From positions 744,001 to 808,000 of the forward strand of contig CAWJKP010000003.1 of NCBI GenBank assembly GCA_963843465.1: a stretch of DNA of 64,000 bases, read 5' to 3'. The position numbers were made by a program, and so were the translations under genes. The notes under the pieces are model-generated. The model saw only the letters and a program-made list of their open reading frames with translations. It searched no databases and had not been told where the DNA came from. The DNA comes from CAWJKP01 sp963843465 (lineage in GTDB: Bacteria > Planctomycetota > Planctomycetia > Pirellulales > Thermoguttaceae). Below are positions 17,224 through 27,302 of this stretch, piece by piece; position 1 is the first letter of the stretch, and every line of letters starts with the position of its first letter.

Positions 17224-17828
17224 CAGAGACTTTCCTTTTCCCAGGGGCCCTCCGCCAGACGCCGGCGCAGGAGATCCATCAAGAGGTGCTCGATCACCAG
17301 GTGCATTCCCTCGGTCTGCGGCGTCGAGTCGACCGGGACGAGAATCGAGCAGGTCGATTCGCGGTGCAACACTCCGCCGTCGAATCCGACCAGCGAGATC
17401 GTCGCCGCCCCAACGTCCCGGGCGTAGCGCAGCGCGGCCACCAGGTCGCCGGAAAAGCCCTTGCCGCCGTGAACGGAGATCAGGATCGCGACGTCCTCGC
17501 TCTGGAGCAGTCCCCGCATCTGGTTGGCGAACACGTCTTCCCGCGCGGCGTCGTTGGCCCAAGCGGTGTAGAGCGCGACGTTGTCCGTGAGGCAGCGGGC
17601 GTCGAACGGCCGGGCGCCGGGCGGGACCACGAACTTGGCCAGGTCGCAGGCGAAGTGCTGGGCCGTCGAGGCCGAGCCGCCGTTGCCCAGGGTCCAGACC
17701 CGCCCTTGCCGCCGATAACATGCCAGCAGCAACTCGGCAGCCCGCGCGATGGCCTGGCGGTCGAGTCGCTCCAGCAGCCCTGCGGTCTCGGCCAGGTAGT
17801 CGTCGATCCAGCGGATCTGCTCTGTCAT
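17223..17828 (-). CDS. SIS-domain sugar-phosphate isomerase (GmhA-like)
   Basis: The protein has about 201 residues from the ATG at 17828. The SIS core is VWTLGNGGSASTAQHFACDL, SVHGGKGFSGDLVAALRYAR, ISLVGFDGG and TPQTEGMHLVIEHLLMD, all close to phosphoheptose isomerase. The TGATG overlap with the PfkB gene implies translational coupling. GmhA activity (sedoheptulose-7-phosphate to heptose-7-phosphate) is a reasonable guess, but other SIS isomerases fit as well. Confidence 0.85.
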   Translation of the reverse strand: MTEQIRWIDDYLAETAGLLERLDRQAIARAAELLLACYRRQGRVWTLGNGGSASTAQHFACDLAKFVVPPGARPFDARCLTDNVALYTAWANDAAREDVFANQMRGLLQSEDVAILISVHGGKGFSGDLVAALRYARDVGAATISLVGFDGGVLHRESTCSILVPVDSTPQTEGMHLVIEHLLMDLLRRRLAEGPWEKESL

Positions 17829-17880
17829 GGCGCTCTTCAACAATGCGCGGCCAAATTAGTTTCTGTTGCGGAAAGCCCAT

Positions 17881-17934
17881 TGTCGCCTTTCGCTCCGCGA
17901 AAGCAGCGCTACTTTCGCGGAGCGAAAGGCGACA
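17881..17934. repeat. palindromic repeat family R4 (TGTCGCCTTTCGCTCCGCGA type)
   Basis: Near-perfect arms TGTCGCCTTTCGCTCCGCGA and CGCGGAGCGAAAGGCGACA enclose a short loop. A second copy is at 38176-38231. Confidence 0.85.
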
Positions 17935-17972
17935 ATCTAGCCCGCCGGTTCTTTCCGCAACAGAAACAAATT

Positions 17973-18094
17973 ATGCACTGCACGCGGGACGAAATGACAC
18001 AAGCTCGTAGTACCGGCTTTAGCCGGGAAGCCGCGGCAAGACCGCCTAAAGGCGGGACTACCAGCGGCGCATTTCCGACCGCGTGCAGTATAGC
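17973..18094. repeat. palindromic repeat family R1, full copy
   Basis: It is bounded by TGCACTGCACGCGGGACGA and GACCGCGTGCAGTATAGC, which form outer arms. Inside lie GTAGTACCGGCTTTAGCCGG and CCGCCTAAAGGCGGGACTAC. It is nearly identical to 55293-55400. Confidence 0.85.
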
Positions 18095-18155
18095 ATCGCG
18101 CGGGCGGCCCCGATAGCTTCGCGAAGGGCCTTGCGAAACCGTTCACGGGTTGGGC

Positions 18156-18230
18156 GGGGACTGGTCCATTTTTCGGCCAAAAAGTGCATTTGGCCGCGGG
18201 ACGTACGGCCGAAAACATGGACCTGTCCCC
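18156..18230. repeat. inverted repeat GGGGACTGGTCCATTTTTCG
   Basis: The left arm GGGGACTGGTCCATTTTTCG (18156-18175) pairs imperfectly with CGAAAACATGGACCTGTCCCC (through 18230). The gap 17829-18399 holds three repeats and no gene. Confidence 0.7.
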
Positions 18231-18399
18231 TTGGCACTGCCCTGAGGGACGAAATCCCTCGACGTTCCCCAGGCGAGCGACTATGATGAGTCGTTGAGAC
18301 TGCAAAACCTTTGTGCCCCGCAAGCGCTCGACGAGCTTACAGCCCTGCCGGCTTCCCACCCTTCTCCCCGCCAAACAACGCCCCCCTAGGAGTAGCAAC

Positions 18400-21300
18400 A
18401 TGGCATCGCGATCCATTCCCCTCTTGGTTGTACTTGCCGCGGCATCGATGGCACTGCCCGCCGCACGCGCTGGGGAAGCCTTCGTTTGGCTTCAAGGCGA
18501 GGAGCCCACCCGGAAGAACATCGAGGTGAACACCGCCGAGTGGGCCGGCAGTCCGCTGTTGTCGGGGCAGAAGTGGCTGAAGGTATCGCTTTCGGCCGAG
18601 GAGATCGCGCAAAAGTGGCCCAAGCAAGGCGGGCTCCTGGAGTACGACTTTACGATCCATCAGGCGGGCGGCTACGAGGCGTGGGACCGCATCGGCATGG
18701 AGTTCGCCCGCTCGCCTTTCGCCTGGCGGATCGACCAGGGAGCATGGAAGACGATCACGCCCGAGATGCTGACTTGCGACCTCGTGGAGCTCGGCTTCTG
18801 GTGTGAATTGGCCTGGATCAAGCTGGGCGACGCGGAGCTTGCGGCCGGCAAGCACACCCTGCAGATCCGTCCGCTGCCCACGATGAAGGAAGAGAAGCAG
18901 AAGCAGCGCGGGCCGGACGGCAAGGAGGTCGAGGTCGTCGTGAAGACGCCCGAGAAGATCCTCTATGCCTCGGACTGCCTCTGCCTGCACCGCGGCCCGT
19001 TCCGGCCCAACGGCCGTTTCCAGCCGGGCGAGGAGTGGCAGACGGACGATGATCGCAAGGCGGCGAAGACGCTATTCGAGATCCCCCAAGCTCCCTCTTA
19101 CCCGCCCGGGACAGACGCGGGCGTGATGGCGCCCGAGGAGCGGATCAAGACGTCGCTTGCCGGACTCTGGCAGGTCTGCCGTTTCGACGAGCAAGAGATC
19201 ATCGATCGTACTGGGCCGACCAAGACGCTGCCCGACGCGGCCGCGGCCTACTGGATGTCGATCCCGGTGCCGGGCAACAAGTTCGAAGTCAAGCCCGAGC
19301 TGCGATTCTGCCACCGTATGGTCTACCGTACGCGGGTCAACGTGCCCGCCGCGCTGGCCGATCGCTCGTTCTTCCTGCAGTTTCCCTCGTTGAGCCTGAT
19401 CGCCAGCGTCCACGTGAACGGCCAGCTCTGCGGCTGGACGAAGGCGCCCTTCGCGCTCTGGGAATGCGACGTGACCCGCGCGGTCCGGCCCGGCCAGGTG
19501 AACGAGATCTGCGTGGTCGTGAAGGATTCGTACTACGCCTTCAGCGAGAAGAAGGCGGGCAAGAGCTGCCGCTTGTTCTTCAATGAGCCGGTGACCTGGA
19601 TGGGCACGCAGAACTGGGTCAACCAGTTCTTCGATTTTCCCATCGGCTCGGATATCGGGGGGCAATCGGGCATCCTCCTGGCGCCCAGTCTGGTCGTGGC
19701 CGGGGGCGTCTATACTTCCGACGTCTTCGTGCAGCCTTCGGTCCGCAAGAAGCAACTGGGCCTGGAGGTGACGCTGGTGAACGCCTCGACCCAGGACCGC
19801 ACGGTGCAAATCCGCAACGAGGTGGTTCCAGCCGCCGGAGGGAAGGCGGAAAAGACGCTTCCGCCGCGGCAGGTTACGCTCCCGGCGGGCCGCCAGCAAG
19901 TGCTCAAGTTGGCCGAGCCCTGGGAGAACCCGCGGCTCTGGTGGCCCGATGATCCGGCGCTCTACCAACTGTCGACCACCATCGCGCTGGACGGCCGCGC
20001 GATCGACGTGCGGCGGACGACCTTCGGTTTCCGTGAGTGGGAGTGGAGCGGCCGGCAATTCAAGCTCAACGGCGTGCCCTGGCAGCTTTGGGCCGATTCC
20101 ACGGCCGGCGACGGTGGGAAAGACCCCGAGGGGACCATCGCCCAGTGGCGCGCCGCCGGCCAGAACGAATGTCGATTCTGGGGCCAGCAGTTCGGCGGCC
20201 TCGACAAGCAGAAGACCCTGGACCTGATGGACGCCCGGGGGATGATCGTCCGCCGCAGCGGCATCTTCGACGGCGAGGGAGCCAACTATCTGCACCAGTT
20301 GGCCAACGGCCGCGAGCTGTTCGACAACTGGATCGAGCAGTTGAAGGCTTGGGTCAAGGAGGAGCGCAACCACCCCTCGATCCTCATCTGGTCGATCGAG
20401 AACGAGATCACGTTCATCAACTCCCGCAACCTGGGCCTGCAGACGGTCGTGGAGCCGCAGATCGCTCGGGCCGCCCGCGAGGTGATGGCGCTGGACCCCA
20501 CGCGGCCGGTGATGGTCGATGGCGGCCATTGTCTCGTGGACGAGTCGCTGCCGGTCAACGGCGTCCATTATCAGGAGAGCTTCTGGCGCGATTATCCCGA
20601 CGAGGCGTACACCCTGGCCAAGGCCTACATCGCCCATGAGAAGCCGGCAATTTCCTGGGGCAAGGTGCTCTGGCGGCTGGTGCCCGACCGGCCGATTTTC
20701 CTGGGCGAATCATTCTACGTCAGCGGCAGCAACCCGGCCGCCTTCAGCCAGTTCGGCGGCGAGAGTTGCTTTACGGGCTGGGGTCCCGGCACGCAGCAGG
20801 GGGTCGGTCTGCTGGCGAAGATGCTTTGCGAAGGCTACCGCTGGCACGGTGTTGCCGCCTATCATCTCTTGACGTCCTCCGGCCAGGACACGCTGCACTA
20901 CAATTCGTGGAAGCCCGTTTGCGTGCTCTGCCGCCAGTGGAATTGGACCTTCGCCGGCGGCAGCACGGTCGCGCGGACCCTCAAGGTGTTCAACGATACT
21001 CATTATAGCGACCCCATCGAGATGGCATGGGAGCTGCGTTTGGAAGACAAAGCCGTGGCCGGCCAGAAGAGGACCTTCCAGCTTGGCCCGGGTCAACACG
21101 AGGAGGTGCAAATCTCGTGTGCGGTGCCGCCCGTATCGAAGCGGACCGCCGGGCAGTTCATTCTTACGTGCAGCCGCCAGGGCAAGGAGGTCTTCCGCGA
21201 GGTGAAGACTGTGGCGGTCCTCAATCCCAGCGAGGGGCCGAAGCCGTCGCTATCGGCTGCGCAACTGGTGGTCATCGATCCGCAGGGGTCGGCGAAGGCC

Positions 21301-23544
21301 AGGCTCCGCAGCCGGGAGATCGCCTTCACGGAGGCCAAGGGCCTCGCCGACGTGCCGGCCCAGTGCCGCGTGGTCTTAGTGGGCAAGGACGCGCTGTCGG
21401 GCCGCGACGCCACCGACCCGCGATGGCTGGCCCTGGCAGCCCGCGGCGCCCGGCTCCTGGTGCTGGAGCAGGAGCATCCGCTGCACTTCCAGGCCCTGCC
21501 TGCCGATCTTGTGCCCAGCGACTACGTGGGCCGCGTGGCCTTCCTGGAGAACCCCGAGCACCCGGCCTTCGCCGGCCTGGCCCAGGCCGATTTCTTCACC
21601 TGGTCGGGCGACCACGTGGTTTACCGCAACGTTTACAAGAAGGCCACGCGGGGCGCCGTCTCGCTGGCCCATTGCGACGAGCAACTGGGCTGCTCGGCGA
21701 TCGCCGAATGCCCGGTCAACGAGGGCCTGATGGTCCTCTGCCAGATGGTGGTTGGCCAAAAGCTGGCCACCGACCCGGTCGCCCAGCGACTGTTCGACAA
21801 CCTGTTGTGTTACTGCGAGCATTACGCGCTGGTAGAGAAGAACACGGCCCTGGCGATGGATCCCAAGGGCCCCGCCGCGAAGCTGCTGGCCGATGCGGGC
21901 CTGAAGTTCGACGTTGCCGGCGACGTGCTCTCGGCCATGGCCGACGGCAAGCACCAGATCGTCGTCTTCGACGCCACGGCGCCCAGTCTCAAGGTACTTG
22001 CCGCTGCCGGCGACCGCGTCAAGGCGTTCACCGCCAAGGGCGGCTGGCTCATGGCCTGGGGGCTGACGCCCGACGGTCTGGCCGATTTCAACCGGCTGGT
22101 CGGCGTGGAGCACTTGATCCGCCCCTTCGAGCTGGAGCGGGTGAACCTGCCCGCCGTCCGCGATCCGGTTCTTTCGGGCCTCACGGTCCGCGACGTGACC
22201 ATGGAATCCGCCGAGCAGATATTCGGCTGGGCCGGCGACAAGTACCTCGTGGACGACGAATTCACCTACGTCGTCGATCTGAACGACATCGCCCCGTTCT
22301 GCGAATTTCCCGGCACGAAGGCGGGCGACCTGGCGGCCGCGAAGGCCGCCGGACCGGGCTGGGCGCGAAACGTGGTCCACGGCTTCACCAGCGCCGACGG
22401 CTGGAAACAAATCCATTACATGGACACCAAGAATCCGACGATCACCCTCAAGTTGCCGCGCGAGGAGACGATCGACGCCTTGAGCATCGTCTTGAACGTC
22501 CATTACGCGGTGGCCACCAAGATCCACCTCTTGTTCGACGACGACACGGACCCTGTCGTCCTGGTGACCAAGCCCAATCCCCAGCGGCAGGAGTTTTCGA
22601 TCGGGCCGCGGAAGTGCCGCCGGCTGACCCTTCGCCTGGCCGAGTTCAACAAGGTCAGCCCGACGACGGGGATCGACAACTTGTCGGTCCACGTCCAGCG
22701 CCCGGCCGACTGGCCGCAGCGAGTCCGGCCGCTGTTGAACATCGGCGCCCTGGTCAAATATCCGATGGGCCCGGGGGGCGTGATCCTCAACCAACTTCAT
22801 GCGAAACCCAGCGAGGCCGTGCCGGACAACGCCCAGAAAAAGCGGGTGATCGCGGCCACGCTGCTGCGCAACCTGCACGCCGCGTTCGCCGGCGGACGGG
22901 TCTTGACCGCCGCGAACCTGAAGTTCCACCCCTTGCCCTTGGAAGAGCAGTGCAACCAGTATTTGACCAAGGACCGCGGCTGGTTCGACGGCGGCCGGGA
23001 CCTGGCCCATTTGCCGATCGGCAAGCAGGACTTCTGCGGCGTCTCGTACCTGATCCGCAACTTCCGCACTTCGCCGCTGCCCTCCTGCGTGATGTTGGCC
23101 GGACCCGGCGCCCGCGGCCAGCTTCCTCCGGCCGTCAAGGGGCTCAAGGTTGGCTGCAAGGCCGACGTGCTCTTCTTCCTGCACGCCTTCAACCGCACCG
23201 CCGAGTGGCGCCGCGACCGGCCGGAGCAGCCGACGCCGGTGCTCTTCAAGTACGTGGTACACTACGCCGACGGGCAGACGGCCGACGTGCCGGTGCTCTA
23301 CGGCGAAGGGGCCGATCATTGGATCAGCAAAGAGCCGGCCGGCCTGAACGGCGCAGCGCTGGCCTGGGCGTCGCCTTTCCCCGGCGAGAAGTCGGACGAT
23401 CAGGCCGTGCTGTACCAGTTTTCCTGGACCAACCCGCGGGCCGGTGCGACGATTGCCACGATCGACCTGGAATACGGCCCCGAGGGAAGCCGCTATGGCA
23501 CGCCGGCCCTGCTGGCCATCACGGCGGCCGAGGAGGCGAAGTAA
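18400..23544 (+). CDS. very large secreted GH2-like glycoside hydrolase with C-terminal carbohydrate-binding region
   Basis: The protein has 1,714 residues from the ATG at 18400 (AGGAG ribosome site; signal peptide ending ARAG). After a sugar-binding-like N-terminus, a GH2 jelly roll is seen (VYRTRVNVPAALADRSFFLQ, VHVNGQLCGWTKAPF), then an immunoglobulin-like domain and a TIM barrel (KLNGVPWQLWADS, NHPSILIWSIENE with likely acid/base Glu667). Glu770 in FLGESF is a candidate nucleophile. The second half has a glutamine-amidotransferase-like fold and a discoidin-like beta domain (NPTITLKLPREETIDALSIV). It is probably a periplasmic enzyme acting on complex glycans. The substrate is unknown. Confidence 0.8.
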   Translation: MASRSIPLLVVLAAASMALPAARAGEAFVWLQGEEPTRKNIEVNTAEWAGSPLLSGQKWLKVSLSAEEIAQKWPKQGGLLEYDFTIHQAGGYEAWDRIGMEFARSPFAWRIDQGAWKTITPEMLTCDLVELGFWCELAWIKLGDAELAAGKHTLQIRPLPTMKEEKQKQRGPDGKEVEVVVKTPEKILYASDCLCLHRGPFRPNGRFQPGEEWQTDDDRKAAKTLFEIPQAPSYPPGTDAGVMAPEERIKTSLAGLWQVCRFDEQEIIDRTGPTKTLPDAAAAYWMSIPVPGNKFEVKPELRFCHRMVYRTRVNVPAALADRSFFLQFPSLSLIASVHVNGQLCGWTKAPFALWECDVTRAVRPGQVNEICVVVKDSYYAFSEKKAGKSCRLFFNEPVTWMGTQNWVNQFFDFPIGSDIGGQSGILLAPSLVVAGGVYTSDVFVQPSVRKKQLGLEVTLVNASTQDRTVQIRNEVVPAAGGKAEKTLPPRQVTLPAGRQQVLKLAEPWENPRLWWPDDPALYQLSTTIALDGRAIDVRRTTFGFREWEWSGRQFKLNGVPWQLWADSTAGDGGKDPEGTIAQWRAAGQNECRFWGQQFGGLDKQKTLDLMDARGMIVRRSGIFDGEGANYLHQLANGRELFDNWIEQLKAWVKEERNHPSILIWSIENEITFINSRNLGLQTVVEPQIARAAREVMALDPTRPVMVDGGHCLVDESLPVNGVHYQESFWRDYPDEAYTLAKAYIAHEKPAISWGKVLWRLVPDRPIFLGESFYVSGSNPAAFSQFGGESCFTGWGPGTQQGVGLLAKMLCEGYRWHGVAAYHLLTSSGQDTLHYNSWKPVCVLCRQWNWTFAGGSTVARTLKVFNDTHYSDPIEMAWELRLEDKAVAGQKRTFQLGPGQHEEVQISCAVPPVSKRTAGQFILTCSRQGKEVFREVKTVAVLNPSEGPKPSLSAAQLVVIDPQGSAKARLRSREIAFTEAKGLADVPAQCRVVLVGKDALSGRDATDPRWLALAARGARLLVLEQEHPLHFQALPADLVPSDYVGRVAFLENPEHPAFAGLAQADFFTWSGDHVVYRNVYKKATRGAVSLAHCDEQLGCSAIAECPVNEGLMVLCQMVVGQKLATDPVAQRLFDNLLCYCEHYALVEKNTALAMDPKGPAAKLLADAGLKFDVAGDVLSAMADGKHQIVVFDATAPSLKVLAAAGDRVKAFTAKGGWLMAWGLTPDGLADFNRLVGVEHLIRPFELERVNLPAVRDPVLSGLTVRDVTMESAEQIFGWAGDKYLVDDEFTYVVDLNDIAPFCEFPGTKAGDLAAAKAAGPGWARNVVHGFTSADGWKQIHYMDTKNPTITLKLPREETIDALSIVLNVHYAVATKIHLLFDDDTDPVVLVTKPNPQRQEFSIGPRKCRRLTLRLAEFNKVSPTTGIDNLSVHVQRPADWPQRVRPLLNIGALVKYPMGPGGVILNQLHAKPSEAVPDNAQKKRVIAATLLRNLHAAFAGGRVLTAANLKFHPLPLEEQCNQYLTKDRGWFDGGRDLAHLPIGKQDFCGVSYLIRNFRTSPLPSCVMLAGPGARGQLPPAVKGLKVGCKADVLFFLHAFNRTAEWRRDRPEQPTPVLFKYVVHYADGQTADVPVLYGEGADHWISKEPAGLNGAALAWASPFPGEKSDDQAVLYQFSWTNPRAGATIATIDLEYGPEGSRYGTPALLAITAAEEAK

Positions 23545-23561
23545 GGCTTTCGCTCGGATCG

Positions 23562-23733
23562 TAGGGTGGGACAAGGCCGCCGTGGCGGCCGCCGGCCCAC
23601 CGGCAGTGGTCAGTGGTCAGTGGTCAGTGGTCAGAACTTGGAACGCCTTACCTTTCTAGTCACTGGCCACCGACCACTAGCCACTCTCCCTTGGTGGGCC
23701 GGCGCTCGCTTCCGCGAGCTTGTCCCACCCTAC
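23562..23733. repeat. R3 repeat copy with an AGTGGTC tandem repeat nested inside
   Basis: The R3 arms (TAGGGTGGGACAAGGCCGCC at left; CCGCGAGCTTGTCCCACCC at right) are split by about 85 bp that start with four AGTGGTC units and end with the reverse complement GACCACTAGCCACT. One element has inserted into another. Confidence 0.8.
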
Positions 23734-23737
23734 CAGG

Positions 23738-24121
23738 CTAGACGGCCTTCAGTCGCAGCGCCGACAAATCCCCGTCCACCGAGATCATGGCCACCGCCTG
23801 CAAGCCGATCGTGCGAGCGTAGGCGGCGATGCTGTCGCGGTTGATATCGGATTTCAGCTTCGAGGTTCCCTTGGGATACGTAACCCACAACAGTCCCTTG
23901 GGGGCCAGCAGGGGCTTCAGGCGGGGCAACTGCTCTTCGAGATCCTTGCGTGAACCGACGAAAACCTGGATCAGGTCCACCGCTTCGCCGGCTTCTTTCA
24001 GGACCGTAACGCCCTTGGGAATCTCTCCCAGCAAAGCCCGGTAGCCTTTCGGCGGGTTCACCAGCAGGATCTTCTGCCCCGCCTTCATCAGGAGTTTTTC
24101 GGCGACGCTCTTGTCCGACAT
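23738..24121 (-). CDS. DUF3052 family protein
   Basis: The protein has 127 residues from the ATG at 24121, and the upstream in-frame codons come from a repeat. The body fits DUF3052 (AEKLLMKAGQKILLVNPPKG, DLIQVFVGSRKDLEEQL, GLLWVTYPKGTSKLKSDINR, AVAMISVDGDLSALRLK). The family is a small alpha/beta protein of unknown biochemistry, often linked to stress. Its TAG stop is 5 bp from an R3 repeat. Confidence 0.8.
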   Translation of the reverse strand: MSDKSVAEKLLMKAGQKILLVNPPKGYRALLGEIPKGVTVLKEAGEAVDLIQVFVGSRKDLEEQLPRLKPLLAPKGLLWVTYPKGTSKLKSDINRDSIAAYARTIGLQAVAMISVDGDLSALRLKAV

Positions 24122-24159
24122 GCATTGGCTCCTTCTATGAGCATTCACAGCCCGTAAAG

Positions 24160-24233
24160 TAGCAGGCACACTCCGTGTGCCGTCCGCTGTCTCCGCCGAC
24201 GTAGGCGGACGGCACACGGAGTGTGCCTGCTAC
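24160..24233. repeat. palindromic repeat family R5 (TAGCAGGCACACTCCGTGTG type)
   Basis: Arms TAGCAGGCACACTCCGTGTG and CACACGGAGTGTGCCTGCTA are seen, with inner GTCCGCTGTCTCCGCC. The left flank CATTCACAGCCCGTAAAG matches, in inverted form, the right flank of the copy at 26974-27046. Confidence 0.85.
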
Positions 24234-24248
24234 CTTATTGAGCCTCGA

Positions 24249-26936
24249 TCAGGGAGTCTTCAGCAAAAAGCTCGCGGGTGCAAAGGGCGCAAGCGGAATC
24301 TCGTGGCGGCCGTCGCGGGGCGCGATCGGCTCGCCCTGCGGCCTGCCGCGCAGGTCGCATGGCTGAGCCTGGCGTCGCACAACGGCTCGGCCAAGCGGAC
24401 GCCGCAAACACCGCCTTCTCCCGCTTGCTCCCAAAGTCGCAACAAGATGCCGTCGCCGTCCGGGTTGGGCCCCAGCGCGGTCACCAGCACCCCTTTGCGC
24501 GAAACCTCGATGCCCGCCTGCACCGGCGGCAGCGATCCCGCCGGGCCTTCCCACAGGGCGGCTTTCAACGGGCTGCGGGCCTCCCAAGCGGGCGTGATCA
24601 GGTCCGCTTCGAGCTTCTTCCCCTCAACAGCCCAGAGCCGCACGCGCGACGACCACGTGCCGCCGATCCACTGCTGAAAATTCGTGCCGTACACATTGGC
24701 GAACAGGTTCACCAGGACCAGCGGCTTTCGCGGCTCGAATGTCCGCGAGTAACGGTAGAGCCCGGGATATCCCAGGCTCACCAGCGGCGAATCAATCGGG
24801 CAGAGCCCCACGCCCGAGGAGTCGCTGCCCAGCACGTTCAGGCCCGTGTTGAGGCAGAAGGTGTCGAAATTGCCGGATCGCACAATGTCCTTGGCCGGAT
24901 CGGTGACCGAGCCGAGGCGGCCCAGACGGAAGCGAGGCTGGTCGATCTTCAAGGGAAAACAGAGCCAGCCGCCCTCCGGCCAGGGATCGGCCCTCTTGTC
25001 GGTCACCTGCCAGTCAACGTCGATATACGGCTGCTCGGCCGGCAGCGTCACGCGCACCGTCACGCCGTGCGGCACCTCTTTGCCGGCCGCGGCCTGCATC
25101 GTGGCGACCGTCCATCACGCGCCGCGGCTAACGCTCAACTGGAAATTGCCGGGCGAGGCCGTAACATGCGGGACGTCCTTGGCGGGCGGCAGGCCCGGCT
25201 TGGCGAAATCCTGATACTCCCAGGGCGCGAGGTTCCTGCAATACGCCTTGACATAGGCGGCCGCCTGGTCGGCGTCGAAACGCTCGTAGACGTACTGGCC
25301 CAGTCCATACTTCGACGCCGCGTCGACCAGCTCGCGGCCCGATCGCTTGTCGACCAGCGACGCCACGACCCCGCGGGCCGGATCGAGTCGCAGGCGGAAG
25401 AAGGAGTTCTCCAGCGTACTCGTCACGCTCCGCCGTGACGCGCTTTCCTCTCGCGGAGCGAGAGGAGTACCCGGCGGAGTCCCAGGCGCAGGAACGTACG
25501 TGCGATAGCCCATTGCCGGCACGTTGCGGGCAGGGAACGAAAGCGTTTCGCCGTCCCGTTGACAAGGGACCGTTTGACCGGTGGCCAGGTCTTTCAGCCC
25601 GTAGGAAACCCCGGGAGCGAACTGCGCCGCAGCCATGCCGTCGCGCGGCCAAGGCAAGGGATTGAACACGACGATGCGTGGTCCCGTCACGCGCACGGCG
25701 CGGGCCAGGGCCTCCAGGTCGGCCCTGGTCGCGGCGCGGGTTACGCTGGCGGCTTTGCGAATGTAGGCGGCCTTTTCGCCCCAGGATTCCTCCAGGCGCG
25801 CATACGCGCCCAGGGCACGCGCTTGCTCCCAGGCCTTGCCGTAGAAGCGTGGAAACTGTTTGGCGTCGAATCCCCAAGTGTGCTCGCCGAACATCAGGCT
25901 GCCTTCGTAGGCCGCCGCGACCGTGTCCCGGTTCGACGGTACGCGGACGCCCCAGGCCGGAAGCAGCGTCCCCAGCGCGTCCAGGGCGGCAATCTCGGGG
26001 CGAACGTTGCGGGCCAGCTTGGTCTCGACGGGCATCGACATCACGCCCTTGATCCAGGTGTCGGCCAGGTCGGCCCGCACCACCGGCAACTTGGGGTTCT
26101 CCTTGAGGATCGCGTCGCCGAAATCCGACAGCCGGCCCATGCGAACCTTCACGCCGGGCAGCTCTCGGGCCGCCTGTTGCACCAACCTCGTGACTTCGTC
26201 CGCCGTGGGCGGTCCATGATTGTCGCCTTCGTGAATCAGCGCCAGCCAGGTCTTGTACGGCCAATCGGCCGGCGCCTTCAGACCCGTGCCGTAATCGCCG
26301 GAGTACATCGTCAGCACCCGCGAGCCGTCGGGACCCTCCCACCAGAACAGCGGCGGCACCTCCACCACGGCGCTGCCCCCGTTGCAGCCGATGTGCATGA
26401 ACTGGACGCCGGCGTGCTTGAGGATCGTGGGCAGCACCCAGGTGTGGGCGGGCACGTCGGTCATCTTCGCGTCGCGCGGAAGCGGCGTGCCGAACTCCCG
26501 CGAAAGCTGCGACGAAAAGACCATCCCGCGGACCAGGTCTTCCAGGTCCAGCGACTCGGTGTGCAGACTGGCCGGAAGGGCGTGCCACACCAGCCGGCCG
26601 TCGCGGATCGCCTCATCAATCGCGCCGGCGCCGCTCGGGCGTTTGCCCCGGCCAGAGGACCTGTTCCATCGGCCAGCCGGAGAGCGTCCACACGAAGCGG
26701 TGCTCGGGGGGCATCGCGTTGGCCCCGTCGCACACCACCAGCGCGTTATCGATCATCGAGGTGCGATACTTCGCCACCACATTCCGCGCCAGATCCGTGT
26801 ATCCGATGTCGAAATGGGTCTTGAAGACCACCACCACCTCTTCCACCGCGGCATCGGCCGTGGGCGCCGCGCCTGCAATCATTAGCACCATCGCGATTAC
26901 GGTAACTCCCGCGTACCGGCTGCCGGCGCTTGACAT
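24249..26936 (-). pseudogene. GH38-like alpha-mannosidase gene with two frameshifts and an in-frame stop
   Basis: It has a signal peptide and GH38 opening (VVVFKTHFDIGYTDLA with the zinc-binding HxD), then MPPEHRFVWTLSGWPMEQVL. A shift near 26625 leads to WHALPASLHTESLDLEDLVRG and a long frame (VQFMHIGCNGGSA, FWWEGPDGSRVLTMY, RIVVFNPLPWPRDG). An in-frame TGA at 25115-25117 follows; the same frame continues WTVATMQAAAGKE to the beta domains. A second shift near 24360 gives the normal end CDLRGRPQGEPI. The intact product would be near 890 residues and would cleave alpha-mannosides. R5 repeats flank it in inverted orientation. Confidence 0.72.
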
Positions 26937-26973
26937 GGCTGAATCTCCCTTGGTTCCTGCTGGCTGCTCAAGG

Positions 26974-27046
26974 TAGCAGGCACACTCCGTGTGCCGTCCG
27001 CCCGTGGTGGCGGAGACAGCGGACGGCACACGGAGTGTGCCTGCTA
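26974..27046. repeat. palindromic repeat family R5, inverted partner of 24160-24233
   Basis: The arms are the same as in the 24160 copy, read in the other direction, followed by CTTTACGGACTGTGAACG. The rest of 26937-27302 shows no gene. It should contain the promoter of the next gene, but no clear -35/-10 pair was found. Confidence 0.85.
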
Positions 27047-27302
27047 CTTTACGGACTGTGAACGATTACGCTAGAGCACGATGGCCTGCTTCTGCTTATC
27101 GAACCGCGCGACCTTGTTTTCACGATGCGATCATGTTCGAGCCTCCGCTGAAATGGGTGATCTGAATGGTACCAGTATACGCTCCGTGCCGGGCGGACGA
27201 TACCATACTTTCGTAGAGGCATGATTGACAGGCGCTCCGTTGACCGACTAGGCTGGTGCTCGAAACAGTGCCCTGACGCACCCTCTCAGAAAAGGACCTC
27301 GC

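Noticed and set aside
21376..23574. A 732-codon minus-strand frame opposite the GH2-like gene
   Set aside because: The plus-strand gene has domains, a signal peptide and a ribosome site; the antisense frame is a by-product of GC-rich third positions.
25115..25117. The in-frame TGA of the GH38 gene as a selenocysteine codon
   Set aside because: GH38 enzymes are not selenoproteins, no SECIS-like hairpin was evident, and the gene also has two frameshifts.
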